From Toxotes chatareus (Eukaryota; Chordata; Actinopteri; Toxotidae): a stretch of DNA of 64,000 bases. Of the stretch, positions 37,301 through 52,300 are shown piece by piece; the first letter of the stretch is position 1; every line of letters begins with the position of its first letter. The translations under genes were made by a program, and so were the position numbers. Location: positions 8,153,501-8,217,500 of the forward strand of contig CM028900.1 in assembly GCA_016801885.1 (NCBI GenBank), read 5' to 3'. The notes below the pieces were generated by a model. That model had not been told where the DNA came from. It searched no databases and was given only the letters and a program-made list of their open reading frames with translations.

Positions 37301-40300
37301 AAGTCATTTGATTCATTGCTAATATACAGATATTGATTTTTTTGAAGCCGCTGAGGGAGACATTTTACTCTGATTTAAAAATTCTAATTTAACTTTACTT
37401 TAAATTGAGCTTCTGAAGTGTTTAATGTTTTACCGAAGTAAATCCTTGGCAGGAGCCAAGGATTTAGGTCATCGTGGGTCACTGAATCGTCTTTTATGAA
37501 CCTTATATTTATGAAATTCATTTAATGAGGTAGAAGCTTATAAGAATACAATACTGCCCTTTAGCCAGGAAAACTGTCACTCGCTGATATTTAAAGCCAA
37601 AACTGGCCTCATATGATGTATTTCCAAATCCACTGTATTCATTTATACAAACTCTGTACACTTACTACAGCATTCTGCTCCACCCGGGCTCTCACTTGTT
37701 CCACCTTCCCAGACACCACCCGTGGAAAAATGGATGAGTCTGCGCCCTTACAGAAGAGCAGGTATTCTCCTGAGAGTCCACAAACACACATACAACAAAA
37801 AACATTTTAAACAAACAGCAAGACCACTGAAGTGTGACCTGTAAAATATATTAACACAGTGCAGATTTCTGTTTCACTTCTGAGTAAGAGTACATCTTAC
37901 CTGAGCTTGACTTGACTATGACGCTCATTCTCCTCCTGACAGAGTCAAAGTTCAGGACATGGAGCAGTTTAAACCTAAAGGAGAGACAGCAATGGCATTA
38001 AAATGTTCTGACTTACATCCATTTGACTTACATCTCAATTGGTGTGTTTTTCTAAAGTCTTGCAAATGAAGTAAAATATGTCCACTTAAGAGCTGCCCGT
38101 GTATATTCTGCTTTTTCTTTTTTTTATGTGGACCAAGGTTTTTTCCCCTCCCAGTCTATTTATTTTCGTTAGGTACATATTCTACTTGTCTGTTTTTGAG
38201 TGGCCCCTGATGTGTTGTTGTGGAAAAGACGGTACTATCAAACACAGAAAGCAATCAGGTATTGAATGGTTTGTTCTTGTTTGTTTCAAAGGTGCCTGTT
38301 TGGCTTCAAATGACACCTTCATGATCTTCTTCATCTACAGTACAATAGCGTTTGATAGGATTTTATGTATTTTATAAAATACATTTATGCCATAATGGAT
38401 GTGATGTAGCGTCATCACATCCACTTCTAACTAAATGATCCCTCTTTCTGTTGCTTTGGCTGAGACTTGTAGATGATCCTTAAATTTCCTAATGGGCATC
38501 AGGTAAGATGTAATTCAGATGAAATGAAACACAGTAAGGACTGAAAATGTGAGACTGAGGTCTGAAATGTGAATAAAATACGTTTTAGACAAGTGTGGTA
38601 GTTTATGCACAGGAGCAAAAGATTCAGATTACCCACAAAAGGTTAAAACAGCCAGTGTGAGAATAGTCTAGAACCTTTTGCCTTCCTATTGCATCCTATG
38701 TCTTCACATCACTGGATATACCCCCCCTCTCTCCTCTCCAGCTCCCCTGCTTCCCTAAAATAGCACACTATTGACAGGCCACTGCAGAGAGTGATGGAGA
38801 GCGAGGATGGTTACAAGAACACTTCCCACGGATCAAAACAGTAGACATTTTCCGCAAAACCACTCTCTAATGGAACCTTGCTGCCTTTCATTATTACAGA
38901 TCAGTTGGAGCATTTTGATCTGATTGAGCAGTTTCTAAAAACAAATCCCTGCCCACTCTTCTGTGGTTGTAGTGGTTTTTTTTGTAAACCTCCGCTGAAC
39001 ATGAGACACAATCCGAAGGCCGCTCCCCTCCAGGAAGCTGATGTACGAGCACAACTCCATCAACCGACTTACTCCCATTTTATCTCCTGTGGTGTGACCA
39101 CAATGGACACTTAGCAGACCAACCTTTCGATCTCATCATCTTTGTTGAGGATCTCCATGTAGTTGTCTTTCAGTCTCAGATAGGTGTAACCCAGCCTGGC
39201 AATAGGAGTGATGGAAAAAAGATTCATTAATGTCAGATAGAAGGTATATATACATATATACTGTGCAGTAGTTATCATTTGTATCACTCCCGGAAAGGCT
39301 GAAGGTGTTCTGATGCATTTAGTGCAGCTGGAGCTGTCTACAGATCACAGAACATGTGTGAAAGCAATATGTGAGAGCAACACACTGTGATGGGGCTTGC
39401 TGTGCCCACACATGTGTGCAAGACTACGTTCAGACTGCAAATAGCACTGTGTACAAAAGTGAACAGCGTGTTGCTTCAGATACTGGTGATAAGATGAAAT
39501 ACAACCCAGGAAGTCCAGTTTGAGCAACAAATCAATCAATTTTAAAGCTAATCAGACAGTAAAACGCTGCACAGCAATTTAAAACACTATAAGGATGGTT
39601 TATACAACTCTGTAAAATTTTTACTGCAGCAATCAGGTCCTCCTCTGTCTCAGCCATTAAGATTCGAAAGTATTTTACCAGGAGCGTGCCTCTTTGACTG
39701 GCCAATAATCTGTTTTATCAAAATGTATTGCAGCAAAAGTTGAGCCACAACCAACTTTGTTTTTTGCACGACCCTGCGTTTCTTTGCCAGCGTCCTCTGT
39801 TCCAGCACCCACACCGTGCCAACACAGTGGTCTCACTGAAATCAATAAGGGGGCTGTTATTGACACAAGGCTAATGACAGTCTGAACACAGCATAAGACG
39901 TATGAGGCTGAGTTCAAGAACATTTTTCCTGAATTTAAATGAAACAATGACTGCAAAGTTGCCCTTCAGTGCTATAATTTACTTTTAATGGTGTCTGGGG
40001 GTGCTCATGTCCATACTGGTTAAATGGTGTAGGACTACTGTCTTTATACAACCTCTCTGAATTTTAGGACAATTGAATTTACCCAGATCACCTAAAAATG
40101 GGGAACTATGAATGTAAATGGCACCAGTTCCTTCACCGTTTATCTGATGTGACTGTAAACATCCTAAAATTGACAAAGAATGTTATTTTAATGCAGAGGC
40201 AACCCAACAAAAAGAAACACTGCCCTATTACTTTGGGACCGCGAAGTTTTAGTGTGTTTACCTTTTCATTCCCTCCACCAAAGCCACTTCATCCGGTGAG

Positions 40301-43300
40301 GAGGAGATGTAGAAGGAGGTGGGCCTGCCCTGGTGAATGCCCCTCTTGATACCATCCACCGTCTCCTCCTCCTTCACCTGCACCGTGTGGCACAGACACA
40401 GTGCCCGGAAAAACAGATCCTCGTGTTCCTGCAGACACAGACAAATAACACAGCAATACATTATAATACTTTACTTTTTATTTCACTCAGGCAACAGTTA
40501 AGTTCATTTTCAAAGGTGCATCATTGAAGTAAAATACAAAAGTGAAGAGCTTGTTCAAAACCCTCAGCCTGCCCGATATGTTTTCCCCTTTTCAAGCAGT
40601 AATCCTCAAGCTCCTTGCCATTTTTTGGAGAGTACTTTGGTGCTATTTAATCACTAATGTGGTGTTTTTTTTAACTACATTTCCCAGAAAACATAGCATG
40701 AAATCTTTTTTTTAAGTTTTCTGGCCATTTACATTTTGGCAGGGAGTGCTCTTCTCTCTCTCTGGTCATCTGTGGTGGCTACTGCTGCTCAAGCTGACTA
40801 CACAATTTTTTTTTCTTCTATTAAATCAGAACAAATCACTGTTGCCGCTGCCAGAAATGCACAGCGCATCATTTTTCTGTGTATCACAGGGTTTTTTTCC
40901 CCATGCAAGACAGAGCATATACTTTGGGTCATGAATTGCGGTCATGAACTAGATATATTGAAGAGTGTGTTTACTGTGTTCATCAGCAATGCAAGTGAAA
41001 AAGTTGTTTACATTAAAATGTCAGAGGAAATTACTTTAATGATCTTCCTGTCTGAAATTGTGACATGTTAATCTGCAAATGTAGTTCACTCACATTTTCA
41101 GCTAAAATATGTTTAAAGTCTTTTTTTTAGTTAGTAAAGCCAAGTTTCTATTCAGGCTGGATTTAGAAGCGTATTTACTTTACAAACACACACACACTTA
41201 CTCTCCTGTATCCTCCAGGTGAGGAGTCAATCATGTCTATACTGGAAGCAGCGCTGAGGATTTGCCCGTTGCAGATGGCATGCGGGATGTAGACGTTCCC
41301 GTCGACACAGCATTCGATAAACTCCATGTTGTTCTCAGTTAGAGTGCCAGTCTTATCAGTAAACACATACTCCACCTGGCAGGGAGGAAGGGCAGAGAAA
41401 GGGCATGTCCACAGAAAGTTTACATTCAGATACTGTATGCAAATGTATGTGCGTGCTGATGTACCTGTCCCAGCTCTTCATTAAGGTCAGAAGTGTTGAC
41501 CTGAGCTCCCTCTCCCAGCTCTTCATCAAACATCTCCTCATCCCAGGTGATGAAATAGGAGCCGAGGAATTTCTGCATCTCCACCGTCACGTACATAGAC
41601 ACTGGGATGATGTAGTTAAACAGGACCATGAAAGCCAGGAAGTCTGTGAATGCTCGGATCACCTGGGGTTGGGAGCAAGAAGGACAACAGCCATGAAGTT
41701 TTAGAGAAATGAGATCTGGGATCTGGTGTCAATATATATATATATATTTTTTTAAAGTAGAGATTGATGAACGGACCACATGCCGCTGGCGCTCATTCTC
41801 AGTTCTGTGGTTGTACCAGGGCTCATCTCGGTCGGGGGACCACTGCCAAGCGTATTTTAGAACAGTGTTGATCACCGCTTTACTGATCAAGATGCACAGA
41901 TACACTATCAGAAAGGCATTCATCGACCTGCAGAGAGTCAGAGAGTGAAGTAAGGGATCAGGAAACGAACCAATCGAAAAAGAACAACTCGAAATCATGC
42001 AGTGAGAGGAGTTTCAACATTAATCATACTTTTCTACAGCAGAGCGCTTTTGAGATTTAGACTGGTAATTAAGTGCCATCTTTGTCTCCATGCCAGTGTA
42101 GACTGCAACAGCTGAGGGGAAAGAAAACACTGAGTTACCAAGACAGTAATGACATTAGCCTTTCCTTTAACTGTTAAGCTGCGTGAATCTGCATGTTACT
42201 ACCATAAATGTGTTGTGTGTTCTTCAGTGTGGCTCCTCTAAGAAGCAAGTTCTCAGCCCCAAGTGGTCTGCAAGAATAAAACAGAATCCGTGGCTGTCTT
42301 TGTTTCAAAAATACCATATCAAAACTAAAGGAAGAATATTTTAAAAATTACCTGCCAACAAAAAAAATGTACACTCACCTAGCCACAGGCTCTTCTTTGT
42401 CCTTGTAAATATTGATGCGTCCCACAAATCTGGAAAAGGTCACAGCAAAATCAAATCAAGACATATTAATAAAGGAAGATTCATTTCTAAGAGGTGATAG
42501 CAGGTCTGGAGTACATGATGCATCAGTGAGCGCCTGTCAAGACTCACTTGTAGAGGTCAGGCTGCGGTTGTTCACATTCAATAGTGGCATGTAGCGAATC
42601 CACCTCCTGCTCTGTTCTAAAGGCCATGGTATCTGGTATAGCATAATAGGTCTGAGACAGAAAGGTGGAGGAAGGGGGAAGAAGGAGAAGAACACAACAG
42701 AGGAAAATGTCACCCACAGCCACTAATGAGAGTGGGGTTCATTTGACTCCTCAGCCTGGCTTCCTACAGGTTTTCTAAATGACCAGAAGAGCCAGGGAGG
42801 TGAGCCGTTATAAAGTGCTCCCCTGATCAGCAGAAGAGAGCATGCTGGGAAGGTGAACACAGCAGGAGGTCTCCCTGGGGGCACTTATTGTTTGAGGAGG
42901 GTGGGTGGAGTACTTTACGCTACACTGTAGGATATGTGTGTGTGTGTGTGTCTGTGTCTGTGTGTCTGTGTGTGTGCTCAGCCACGCACATGGTGGTGTG
43001 AGTGACATGGATGAACATCAGAGAAGTAGAGAAGTGAAAACGTGAAATGTGGAGCGTGACGGTGTGAGTCTCACTGCATGTGTTGATTGAAAAGAGCAAG
43101 GCGGCAACTAACGATTATTTTCATGCATATTTGTCTGCTAATTATTAATATCTTGATTAATCAGTTTATGGATTTGGTCAATAAAATGTCAGAGATTTGT
43201 GAAAAATGCTGATCACAAAAGCTGAGGATTTAGGAAAAGGCAAACAGCCAACTAACCTAAAGGGGCTGTTTGATCCTTTTTTTAAAAAAAGGACCTAAAT

Positions 43301-46300
43301 AATTATTTGACTACCAAAATATTGCTGAATAAATCTGTCAATAAATCTAAGAAATTCAAATACGGAACATGTCATCTCTAGATGAGCATTGGAGTTTTAG
43401 AAAAATGTAGGACTTCCTAAGCCTTTTTAAATGCAATGTGAAATCGGAATTAAAATCTGTTTAAAAAGTGTAACAAAGCTAAAAAACAGTTTCTAAATGA
43501 ACATATTGGAGGTAACTGAAAGTTTTCGAACTGTGAATAGGTAAAATATGAAAAAGGACAATGAGACTATTGTCATGGAACATAGCGTAAAATCAAAGTG
43601 TGTTTAGTGGACCTACTGTGTAGCATCATATAAGAATGAAAAAGAAGAAGACGGATAACCTACTTTCCATAATACATATTTGTGATACCATAGTGCCTAG
43701 CAACAGTGTTGTCTTCTTTTGTTATTGCTGCCATAAAAAAGATTTTTTCAAATAAAATTTAAGTATTAAAAAACATTGTATAACGATGCTGGTAATGCTA
43801 TTATACCATAGCATTGTTCTGTGGAATGCATTGTTTGATTTAAAAAAAAAAGGCTTATGCAAAACTCCTTTAGGAGGCCCTAAATATAGGTGATTATACA
43901 CTTTTAAAAGGACCCATGTTCACCTTTGGGTTTTTCTTTCTGGGGATCAAAGATAGTAAATTTAAAGTCATAAATCGAAATCATGCACTAGTCCTGGCAC
44001 CTTGTGACTTGACTCCCCATCCAGGCTAGTGGTGGTGACATAGCAGGTCCCATCATGACGGCTGGAGGAGAGCAGGATCAGGTCACAGGGGAAAGTCTCG
44101 TCCTCCCTCACCATAACGATGTCCCCCACCTGACAGAGGAGGACAGGCACATCATGCACCCCGTAATGGCTTTCACATCCATAATAAATGAGAAGTATTT
44201 TGATGAGACTTTCACATAAAAACAGAGAGCAAAAGACATACAGACAGACCTGCGGGTAATCGTGTGCTCATCCTTTAACATCTTTTTTTTTTTTTTTTCT
44301 CAAAGGATTAAGAAGTTGCATAACAGATTATGCGAGCGGAGCAGCTTAAGCTCTGATAAATCCCATCTCCACGGTGACCATACACATGACACACGCTCTC
44401 TGATTTTGCATGATTAATATATTCATCATTATTCCTGCTCCCAGTTCACACTCTAATCCTCTCTGTTTGATCTACGGAAGTGAGAAACCTTGGTACAGAG
44501 AACGCCAGAAGATGGAGAGACAGAGGGAGGAAGCAAGAAAGGGCTGAGTGAGAGAAAGATGAGGACAACGACAAAGGGAGACAGAAAAAGACAAGGGGAG
44601 TTTCTGTGCACATGGATGCATTATGTCTGTCCTTACCAATGAAATTCACTTAAAACTATGGTAACACAAGCTAATACTCTGCTGTGTAGCTGCATTGGAA
44701 CCTCATTCTGAGCTGACCCTCAACATCCCACATTCTCTGCGCACTCGACAGGAGCAGCAGATGCAGCAGAAATTAGATGTACCTGCACCCATTAAATAAA
44801 CCCTTGACACAATGGTGAAACTGAAGACTGAAATGTACCATACATCGACATAGGAGGTACTGATCTAGACACTCACATTATATGGTCTGACATCTCTGTT
44901 TTCATTCACGCTGCAATGATATGAGAGAAATTTCTGCAGAGCAGCACGCAAGCTCAGTGAAACCGGCTCCTGCTTTTCGACACAAATCTTGAGATTCAAC
45001 CCCACATCTGGTACCAGTACTAGGAATACTGTAAATAAAACGAAACGACAACTAAATAAACGGGCGTCTTATTTCCTCTACTCTATCACTTCTTTATCAT
45101 GCTTGCTGTGTATATTTCCTGAAAATTAACCCTGTCAGAGTCTGTCATTTCCACTGTAGAATTTATATGGGCCAGCAGTGATTGGTCAATATTTAGAACA
45201 AAGACTGTAAGTTACAGGGTTTGACAGTGCACTAGTTTTAGATAGTCTTCACTGTGGTACCATGTTTCATTTTGTGTTATTAAATTAAATTTGTACATGA
45301 TTTTTAAAGAAAATGGCTGAAATTGATAACACGGGCTGCATATTTTTGCTACAACAAAGTTATAATCCTTAAAAAGATAAGTCCAGAGATTCTATATATT
45401 TCTCACAGTCAACACATCCCATAAAAATGCCAAAACCGCCAATGAATTAAGCTTAATGACCATTATTGTCTGTGAAGCCAAAGCGGATGTCTGTGTACCC
45501 ACCAATTTGTAGGCACATGAATCTACCACTTTGATCAGCCAGCACGCTTTGAGCAGCTCCTCTGACAGAAACGCAACAGACATAGAGCAACTTCTGTATT
45601 GGTTTACAGTCATTACTTATTTTTTAAATAAAGAAAACCCTTTTAGACAATGTCGTCCAAAAAGAGTAATACCAAACTCAAGATGAAATGTCTTCGTGAA
45701 ATCCCTTGTGCAAAGGTACATATTTTGAATTTGACAAAGAAAAGGTAGATTTCACCAATAAAATTTAAAACAACTATATGTTTAGAAAGATAGTTAACAT
45801 TAAATCTCACTGCTTCACAAACCATCAAAAATGCAGTACGGATTAAACTCAGACACACTAACAAACAGTGGTCCGCTGTTGCATCAGAATGACATAAGAG
45901 AACATGAGGGGATGATGACGACAGGAGAATCCGAACTTATGAAACGCATCAGTCCTGTTAAGGCTCCTGGGGACTCTTGCATGGTGCGCCCAGGGGACAC
46001 ACACTGTTCCTCAACTACAGTTTCAGGTCAATTAATTGGTGGGAAAGACAAAAGTGCACAAGAGAGGAAACAAACAAAGTTAGAGAGGACTGCAGAGAGG
46101 AAGAGAAGGGGGGAGTGAGAGCGACAGATATAGAAAAAGTGAGCTATGCTGCAGTACAGTAGTGTTGCTTTGTGGCCTCAGGTGCTATACTTCTCTAATG
46201 AGGCCATTCTTACCCGTAGCTTGTGACTCTGTGTCCTCACCACCTTCCCCTGCTGCACCACGTCCACCGGACACTCGTTTATAGAGCAGTCAGCTTTGTG

Positions 46301-49300
46301 TCTGAGCCAGTCCTCATAGCCCTGAGAGAGATGCAGCAAGAGGGAGGGAGAGAGAACAAGATTTGAAGGGGAACGGAAGGAAAAGCCAATGTGTTTGTTG
46401 GCAGGGCAGAAACAGCGAATACAGATTATTGTGCAGGGAGAATCGGGGCCACAGCGTAGCATGAAATTAACAGAGAGAGGGGGGGAGAGGTGAAAGTCAT
46501 ACACTGTAATTAATTAGCATTGTGCTCTCTGAGTTTAGCGACCTCTTTCCTGGATTTCTAGCCAGCACGTCATGTTTTAGATTTATGTCCCAGTAAAGCT
46601 CAGGCTTCCTTAGCCAGAACAGCTTCATCTATCACTGATAGTACCCCATCCTTCAGTACCAGGACGTGGTAGAGAGGATGCATCTCCCTGGGGCATGAGA
46701 TGTTCAGCTAGAGTGATTAACAGAGGAGACCATTCATTATCATATTTCTCACATCACCAGACATATTCAATGGCATGTCCCTTTGCTGAGAGAGGAATGC
46801 GTATATACAGATAATAGAGTAGCCGATTGGTAGAGAGTGTGTGTGTGTGTTTGAGGCTAGGAGTTGGTGTGTGTGAGGGGATCGTTGTGGGCAATATTTC
46901 CTGGAAATGTGAGCATGTTTGTGTGTGTCCTACCTGTTTTATGGCGGTGACAGTGATAACAAAGAAGAGGGGCAGGCCACTGGTGACTGGGCTGGTGGGA
47001 GTGTCGATGATAAGCTGCAAGGGAGAGGAACAGTGGGAGAACGATGCAGGAGGCAGGGGGGAGAACAGAGAGAAGAGGGAAAAGGATGCCAAGTAATGCA
47101 ACGCTGAGTAAGGAAGTGCAGCAGGGAAAGGCTTCTGCAATAAGGAATCAAGCACCACTCTTGCAAACTTAAAGTATCCCAGTAATCAAATCTTGTTTTA
47201 TGTATTCCCTCTGCACTTACTAGAGAGCAACACAATAAAGTAGGATCTTTGCAGTCGACAAAAAGAAAAAGGAGTACAAACATTGCTGCTGTGTGCCATG
47301 CCCAGTTTGTCCCATTAAGAGGGTGCAGTATTTCACATGCTACTGATAAAACATACAGCACACAAAGGCCCAAGCTGTGGCCACACTGCATTGCAAGCTG
47401 TCCTCTTCCTCTATGATGAGTTTGTCCTTGGGTGATTATTCATCACTTGGTGCAATATAGTGGGTCAAGGAAAAAAGCTGTTTCTCTTTGATTCTGATTT
47501 AGACAGACGGAGAGACATCACAGCACTCATTAGTTCAGGATAATATCATGTTCGCAAATTCAAACACAGGCACAGGATTTAATTATTAATCTCCAAGTTC
47601 TTGAAAAATCAACACCATTTGGTTACCTACTGAATGAAAACAGGGCAGTGTTCAGCTGTCTTAACTTCTCAAGCTGCCCTGCAAATATACTAATGCAAAG
47701 AAGAATTACATACGGGCCTGTTTCACGTAGGAATGAAAAACATTATTTCACAAAAACGGACACAGAAATGCAATGTTTGTTACCATGTTACCAGCCGCCG
47801 TTTGTGAGATCTTAGGAGAGCTAGGAGATTATTTCCTTAAAGCTTTGGCTTTGTATTTTCAGATTAAACAAAGACAGGTGGAAAAATAACCACAGCTTAT
47901 AGTTTTCATGAAAATCTCACCTGGACCAGAAATATGACCAAAAAGTAGAAGTTAGCGATTCTTCGGAACTGCTCGAACAGGTTCTTGGGAATGAAGTTCC
48001 AGAAGGTATACTGTGGGACAGAGTGACAATAAAATTACTATCACACACATAACAACAAAAAGTGAAACAATGGCACATCAGTTCTTCTGGCAAAGCAAAC
48101 TGCGATGCACAGCTTGACAAAGACGAGAAAAGCTAAATGTGTCATCCTTGAAAACATGGCCACAATAGGGATGACATGGTTGTCTGAATATAAAACAAAA
48201 GAATAGCATGATGACAAACAGTGTTATGATACTGACTCATGGACTGTGGCTCGCTCACCTTGGAGGAGACAATGCGGTTGTCGGGGTAACGCTGAGGGAT
48301 GTAGGCCTCAGCTCCCGGAGGGGGTTCTTTATGCCCGATGTACACCGTCCGACTGTCCACCCAGTTCTCCTCCCCCACACACTGACGGAGGCAGAGATGA
48401 TATATAGATATAAATAGCAAGACAGGTAGAGAGGGAAAAAATGGGTTGAAGCCCACTGTTCAACTGTGTTTGCTTACAACTGACATGACCTACTTGCTAT
48501 TACCTGAATTATATTATTATTACGATGAGCTATTCAAGGTCTGCTGTATATTTAAACATCTAGAGTTTAGAATTTATTTAATCTGATGTATATCAAATTT
48601 TACCGGATGTATAATTTTGTATTTCATTCTCTGCAATAACAACACCAATGCTGAAAGGATTAGTAGAATAGTGAATTGCCAGATATTCTGATAATTAAGG
48701 AAAAATGTCAGTGATTTACTGGTTTTAGCTTTTCAAATATGACGATTGCTGGTTTTCTGTTTTAGATCATGGCAAACTGATTAACTTTGGGTTTCTGACA
48801 GCTGGTCAGACAAAACAAGTATACTAACAAATATCAAATATCACAGTGGGCATTTGTTAGTATTTTTGACAGTGTTGAAATATACTGCAGATGCCTTGAT
48901 CCAGGACATTAGAACAGTAACATGGGGCCAATCCTGACCTTTTTTAAGCTGATCCCGTATCAGCCATGATGTGGCTGATTCACAAGAATACATTTCCTTT
49001 GTTAATTAAATTCATTTGACACAACAGTAATCCTGGCATCATGTTGCCCTACATACAAAATAATGCCAATGAGTTCCACGCAATAAGATATAGATTGCAT
49101 GATAGTTTTTAAATTTGTAGAAATGAGAGAACTGGAATCAGATCGGTACCTTGCACCTGTAGATACCGAGCTGAGACATGGGAATTAGCATTGAGAGAGA
49201 AAAAGTTGGATCCCTGCATCCCTACTTAACAATCAGTCTAATTCTTCATCACTGCAACAAACTTTCAAAACGTCAGTACTTCAAATTTTTGATCAGCTTA

Positions 49301-52300
49301 GAAAGACACTGGACTGACTGCTGTGGATTAAACACTGCAACGAAGAAACAGAATGTTACACAAGACTGTGTTACATGACTTCAATAACTTCTTTTAACAA
49401 ACAACTTCACAGACAAGACAGAGCCAGCTGAAGAATGAGTGTACATTTGTTGATGTGTTTAGGTGGGATCAGCTCTGAGTCACACAAGTGTGGATTTGTT
49501 ATTTATCTTTTTCAGTTCTTCCTGCAGGTCCTCTCTGCAGGCTGCACTCTGCTCCATCCTTTGATTATTCTTTTTCCCTGCACAGGTCCAAAACAACAAT
49601 GAACTCAATGTCTTGATACAAAATAATGAATACATATTGACTAAAGTGTATGCAAACCTCTATCTCAGTTCATCTCTCATCTTTATTACATCTAAGTAGC
49701 TCCCTGGGGAGTACCAGAGTGCATTCTGGGAGTTTAGCGCAGCACACATTTTTCCAAGGTGTCCTTCATTAAACATTACTGTGGGTAGAGAACTCTCCAA
49801 GAAAAAACCCCCCCAAAAAAACCAAAACAAGAGACCACAACGTTCAGCTGTTTGTTTCCATCTGGCTTCCTACATGGCTCCTAATGCTCTGGCCTGAGTG
49901 GGCAGTGTGAGCGTAGCCTTTGGCAAAGCAGCCTGCCTGACACAGCTCAAAGCAGAAGTGTTGACCATTAGCAGAAAAGTTCTGGAACAAGCACCTCGGT
50001 GGAAGCGGCGCTTCACTGCTTTAAATGTCCTCCACATTTTGGCAGGGATGTAGCTCGTCGTTGCCAGTGATCAAAACTTTTTTTTTGTGTTCAGAGCCGA
50101 CATGATGTAAATTTAACGCTCGAGTCCTGTTGCATTAGAGTTACAGTAACGTTGTAAATTCATAACAATGCATTTTTAAAAGGCGTAAGCATGGACACAA
50201 GATCAACTGTAGGCTAATGTAACTTTACCTGGTGAAAATAGCAAACAGCAACAGCACAAAGATCAGAGTCACATATCTAAACTTAGCCACTGTGATCAAC
50301 AGGCGCTTAGCAGTGGGATAAAAATAGGCACTGACCCAACAGTGGCAGCCGACTTGAGACCCCTCCAAAACATTAGTGGGGTCAACATGACCCAGAGAGA
50401 TACAGTGAAATGGAAAGAAAAGAGAGAGAGATGGAAAGGGAGGAGCGGATTGAAGGGGAGCGAGCAGCAGGAGCATTAGATGCAGGGGACAAAAGAAAGA
50501 TGAACATAATGACTGAAAGAAACAGTAAAAAAAAAAAAAAAGAGCAACAAGGAGAGAGGAGAACGTGTCTAGAATAAAGATTGACAAGCTGTTGTTGCCG
50601 ACACAAAAAGCTACTCTTGGTCTTAAAATGTATATTTTGAAAATTGTGATAATTATACCAAGAGATCTTGATTTACTTTGCGTACAGAGTTAACCTGGAA
50701 ACATCCTGGTAACTGAACAAACCTTTTGAAACAATTTTTGAAGGTTTGATCTCTGTTTGTTGCTCTGACCACAAAAAAGTTCATAAGTTTATTAGTTCCC
50801 AAAAGACTTTTGGACGAGACTGCAAATCATAATGATATGAATATATCGTGTTATTAAATGAATGATTATAACCAAGGTGTAATTTAAAAAGAGAAACTAG
50901 TTGCTGAGATTTTTGTTTTACTCATATGAAGACTCTGGTCTCACACAATGCAACAGTGCAACACTGTTTTTTTTTTTGCTTTCAACATTTCAACATACAT
51001 TTGATTGAACATACATTTGAGGCTATTTTCACGATTACATGTTAGTAATCGTGAAAATAGCCTGTCCATACTGTGATATATCTATATATAAATGCATATC
51101 AGTTCTAGAAATGATTCTTATGAATATTGCGACAATGATTCCAAACATATCTCCCATCTGTATCTAAGTCTACAGCATATCTACTAGTTTCCACTTCTCC
51201 CTCTGTTCAAACATTTTCCACCTAAATTCCCATTTCCCTGATCCCATCATTCGTGCCATCATATCTCTGCACTGTGTCCTCCCTTTGCAAGTGTCACACC
51301 CTGACAGTGTGACTGTGGGAGAGGGATGGAGAAACACACAGAGAGATTGCATTGTGGTTTGTCGTTATCTGATCATTAATCCTCACTGATCCGTATCAAC
51401 CCCCGGCCCACTGTTCCCTTTCCATTCTACTGCTCCATCAGACAAAGTGGCTGGTTGGCTGGTTGGAGGACACGGAGGCTTTGTCTTTATTAACAACGCT
51501 CAAACAGCCTCCTCACAGAGAGGCTGGTCTTACATCAATCATTAACAATGACAGGATGGATTTGATAGCAGCAAACACCCCACCGCTGCAACTCCTTTTT
51601 ATGTTTCAAACTGTACAGTGGTTCACTCTCTTGGGTAGATGTTTTTTAACTGTTTAAACTCTGGGTTCACAAGAGACAACAGAAGCAGGTCTGCTATTTT
51701 TTAGACAGTTTTTCTAATCCTGGCCCTCTCCCCCATTAGTATGCCTAACATTTGCAGATGCATTGCTTCACACCTTTTTACAGGACTACGAATGTGTACA
51801 TTTTCATGTACAGTGGAAAACTAAGCCCTGACCCTGGCAGTCCCAGACCTACCCATTCTGTGTTCATGAGGTGGGTCCTTTCTACCACAGAGGTGTAATA
51901 ATAGGTATACACCATTAACTGGCCTGATTAAATTGTCATGTCTCATCCCTCCTCCATGCTGTCCTGCAGACGCACGCAGCATGTGGAGCAGGTTTCCCTC
52001 ATTAACTCACTGATCAAATTCCTCTGACCAAGCTCTTCCTTAATGAACTACTCATGTTAGATGTACAGAGTATGCAGAAACATACAATTACATTCTTTAT
52101 ATGTTCAAAGCCTAGACGTAAGTGTACATTTGCAAATCACTAAAATAAAACAGGTTCCACAGCACAAACTAGTTCTCACGCAGAAATTAGCTGTTACTAT
52201 ATATATATATATTTAGCTGTATGAGCAATGTTTTACTGATCTAAAGGTAGCGTTTCAACATTAAAATGAGAGAAAGTAGCACAGCTGCTAATTTAGGCCA

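Larger units (their letters stand above)
36763..40261 (-). other. atp11a introns 14, 15 and 17 (with exons 15-17 between)
   Basis: Long introns of 1066, 1149 and 903 bp. The open frames in them lack homology, splice-consistent phase, or both. No repeat of note and no RNA gene recognised. Confidence 0.65.
42652..46213 (-). other. atp11a introns 5 and 6 around exon 6
   Basis: Apart from exon 6 (44,001-44,129) I see no coding sequence. Contains a GT-rich microsatellite (42,935-42,980), a dispersed teleost-type repeat (about 43,095-43,250) and a T-run (44,283-44,299). Confidence 0.7.
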
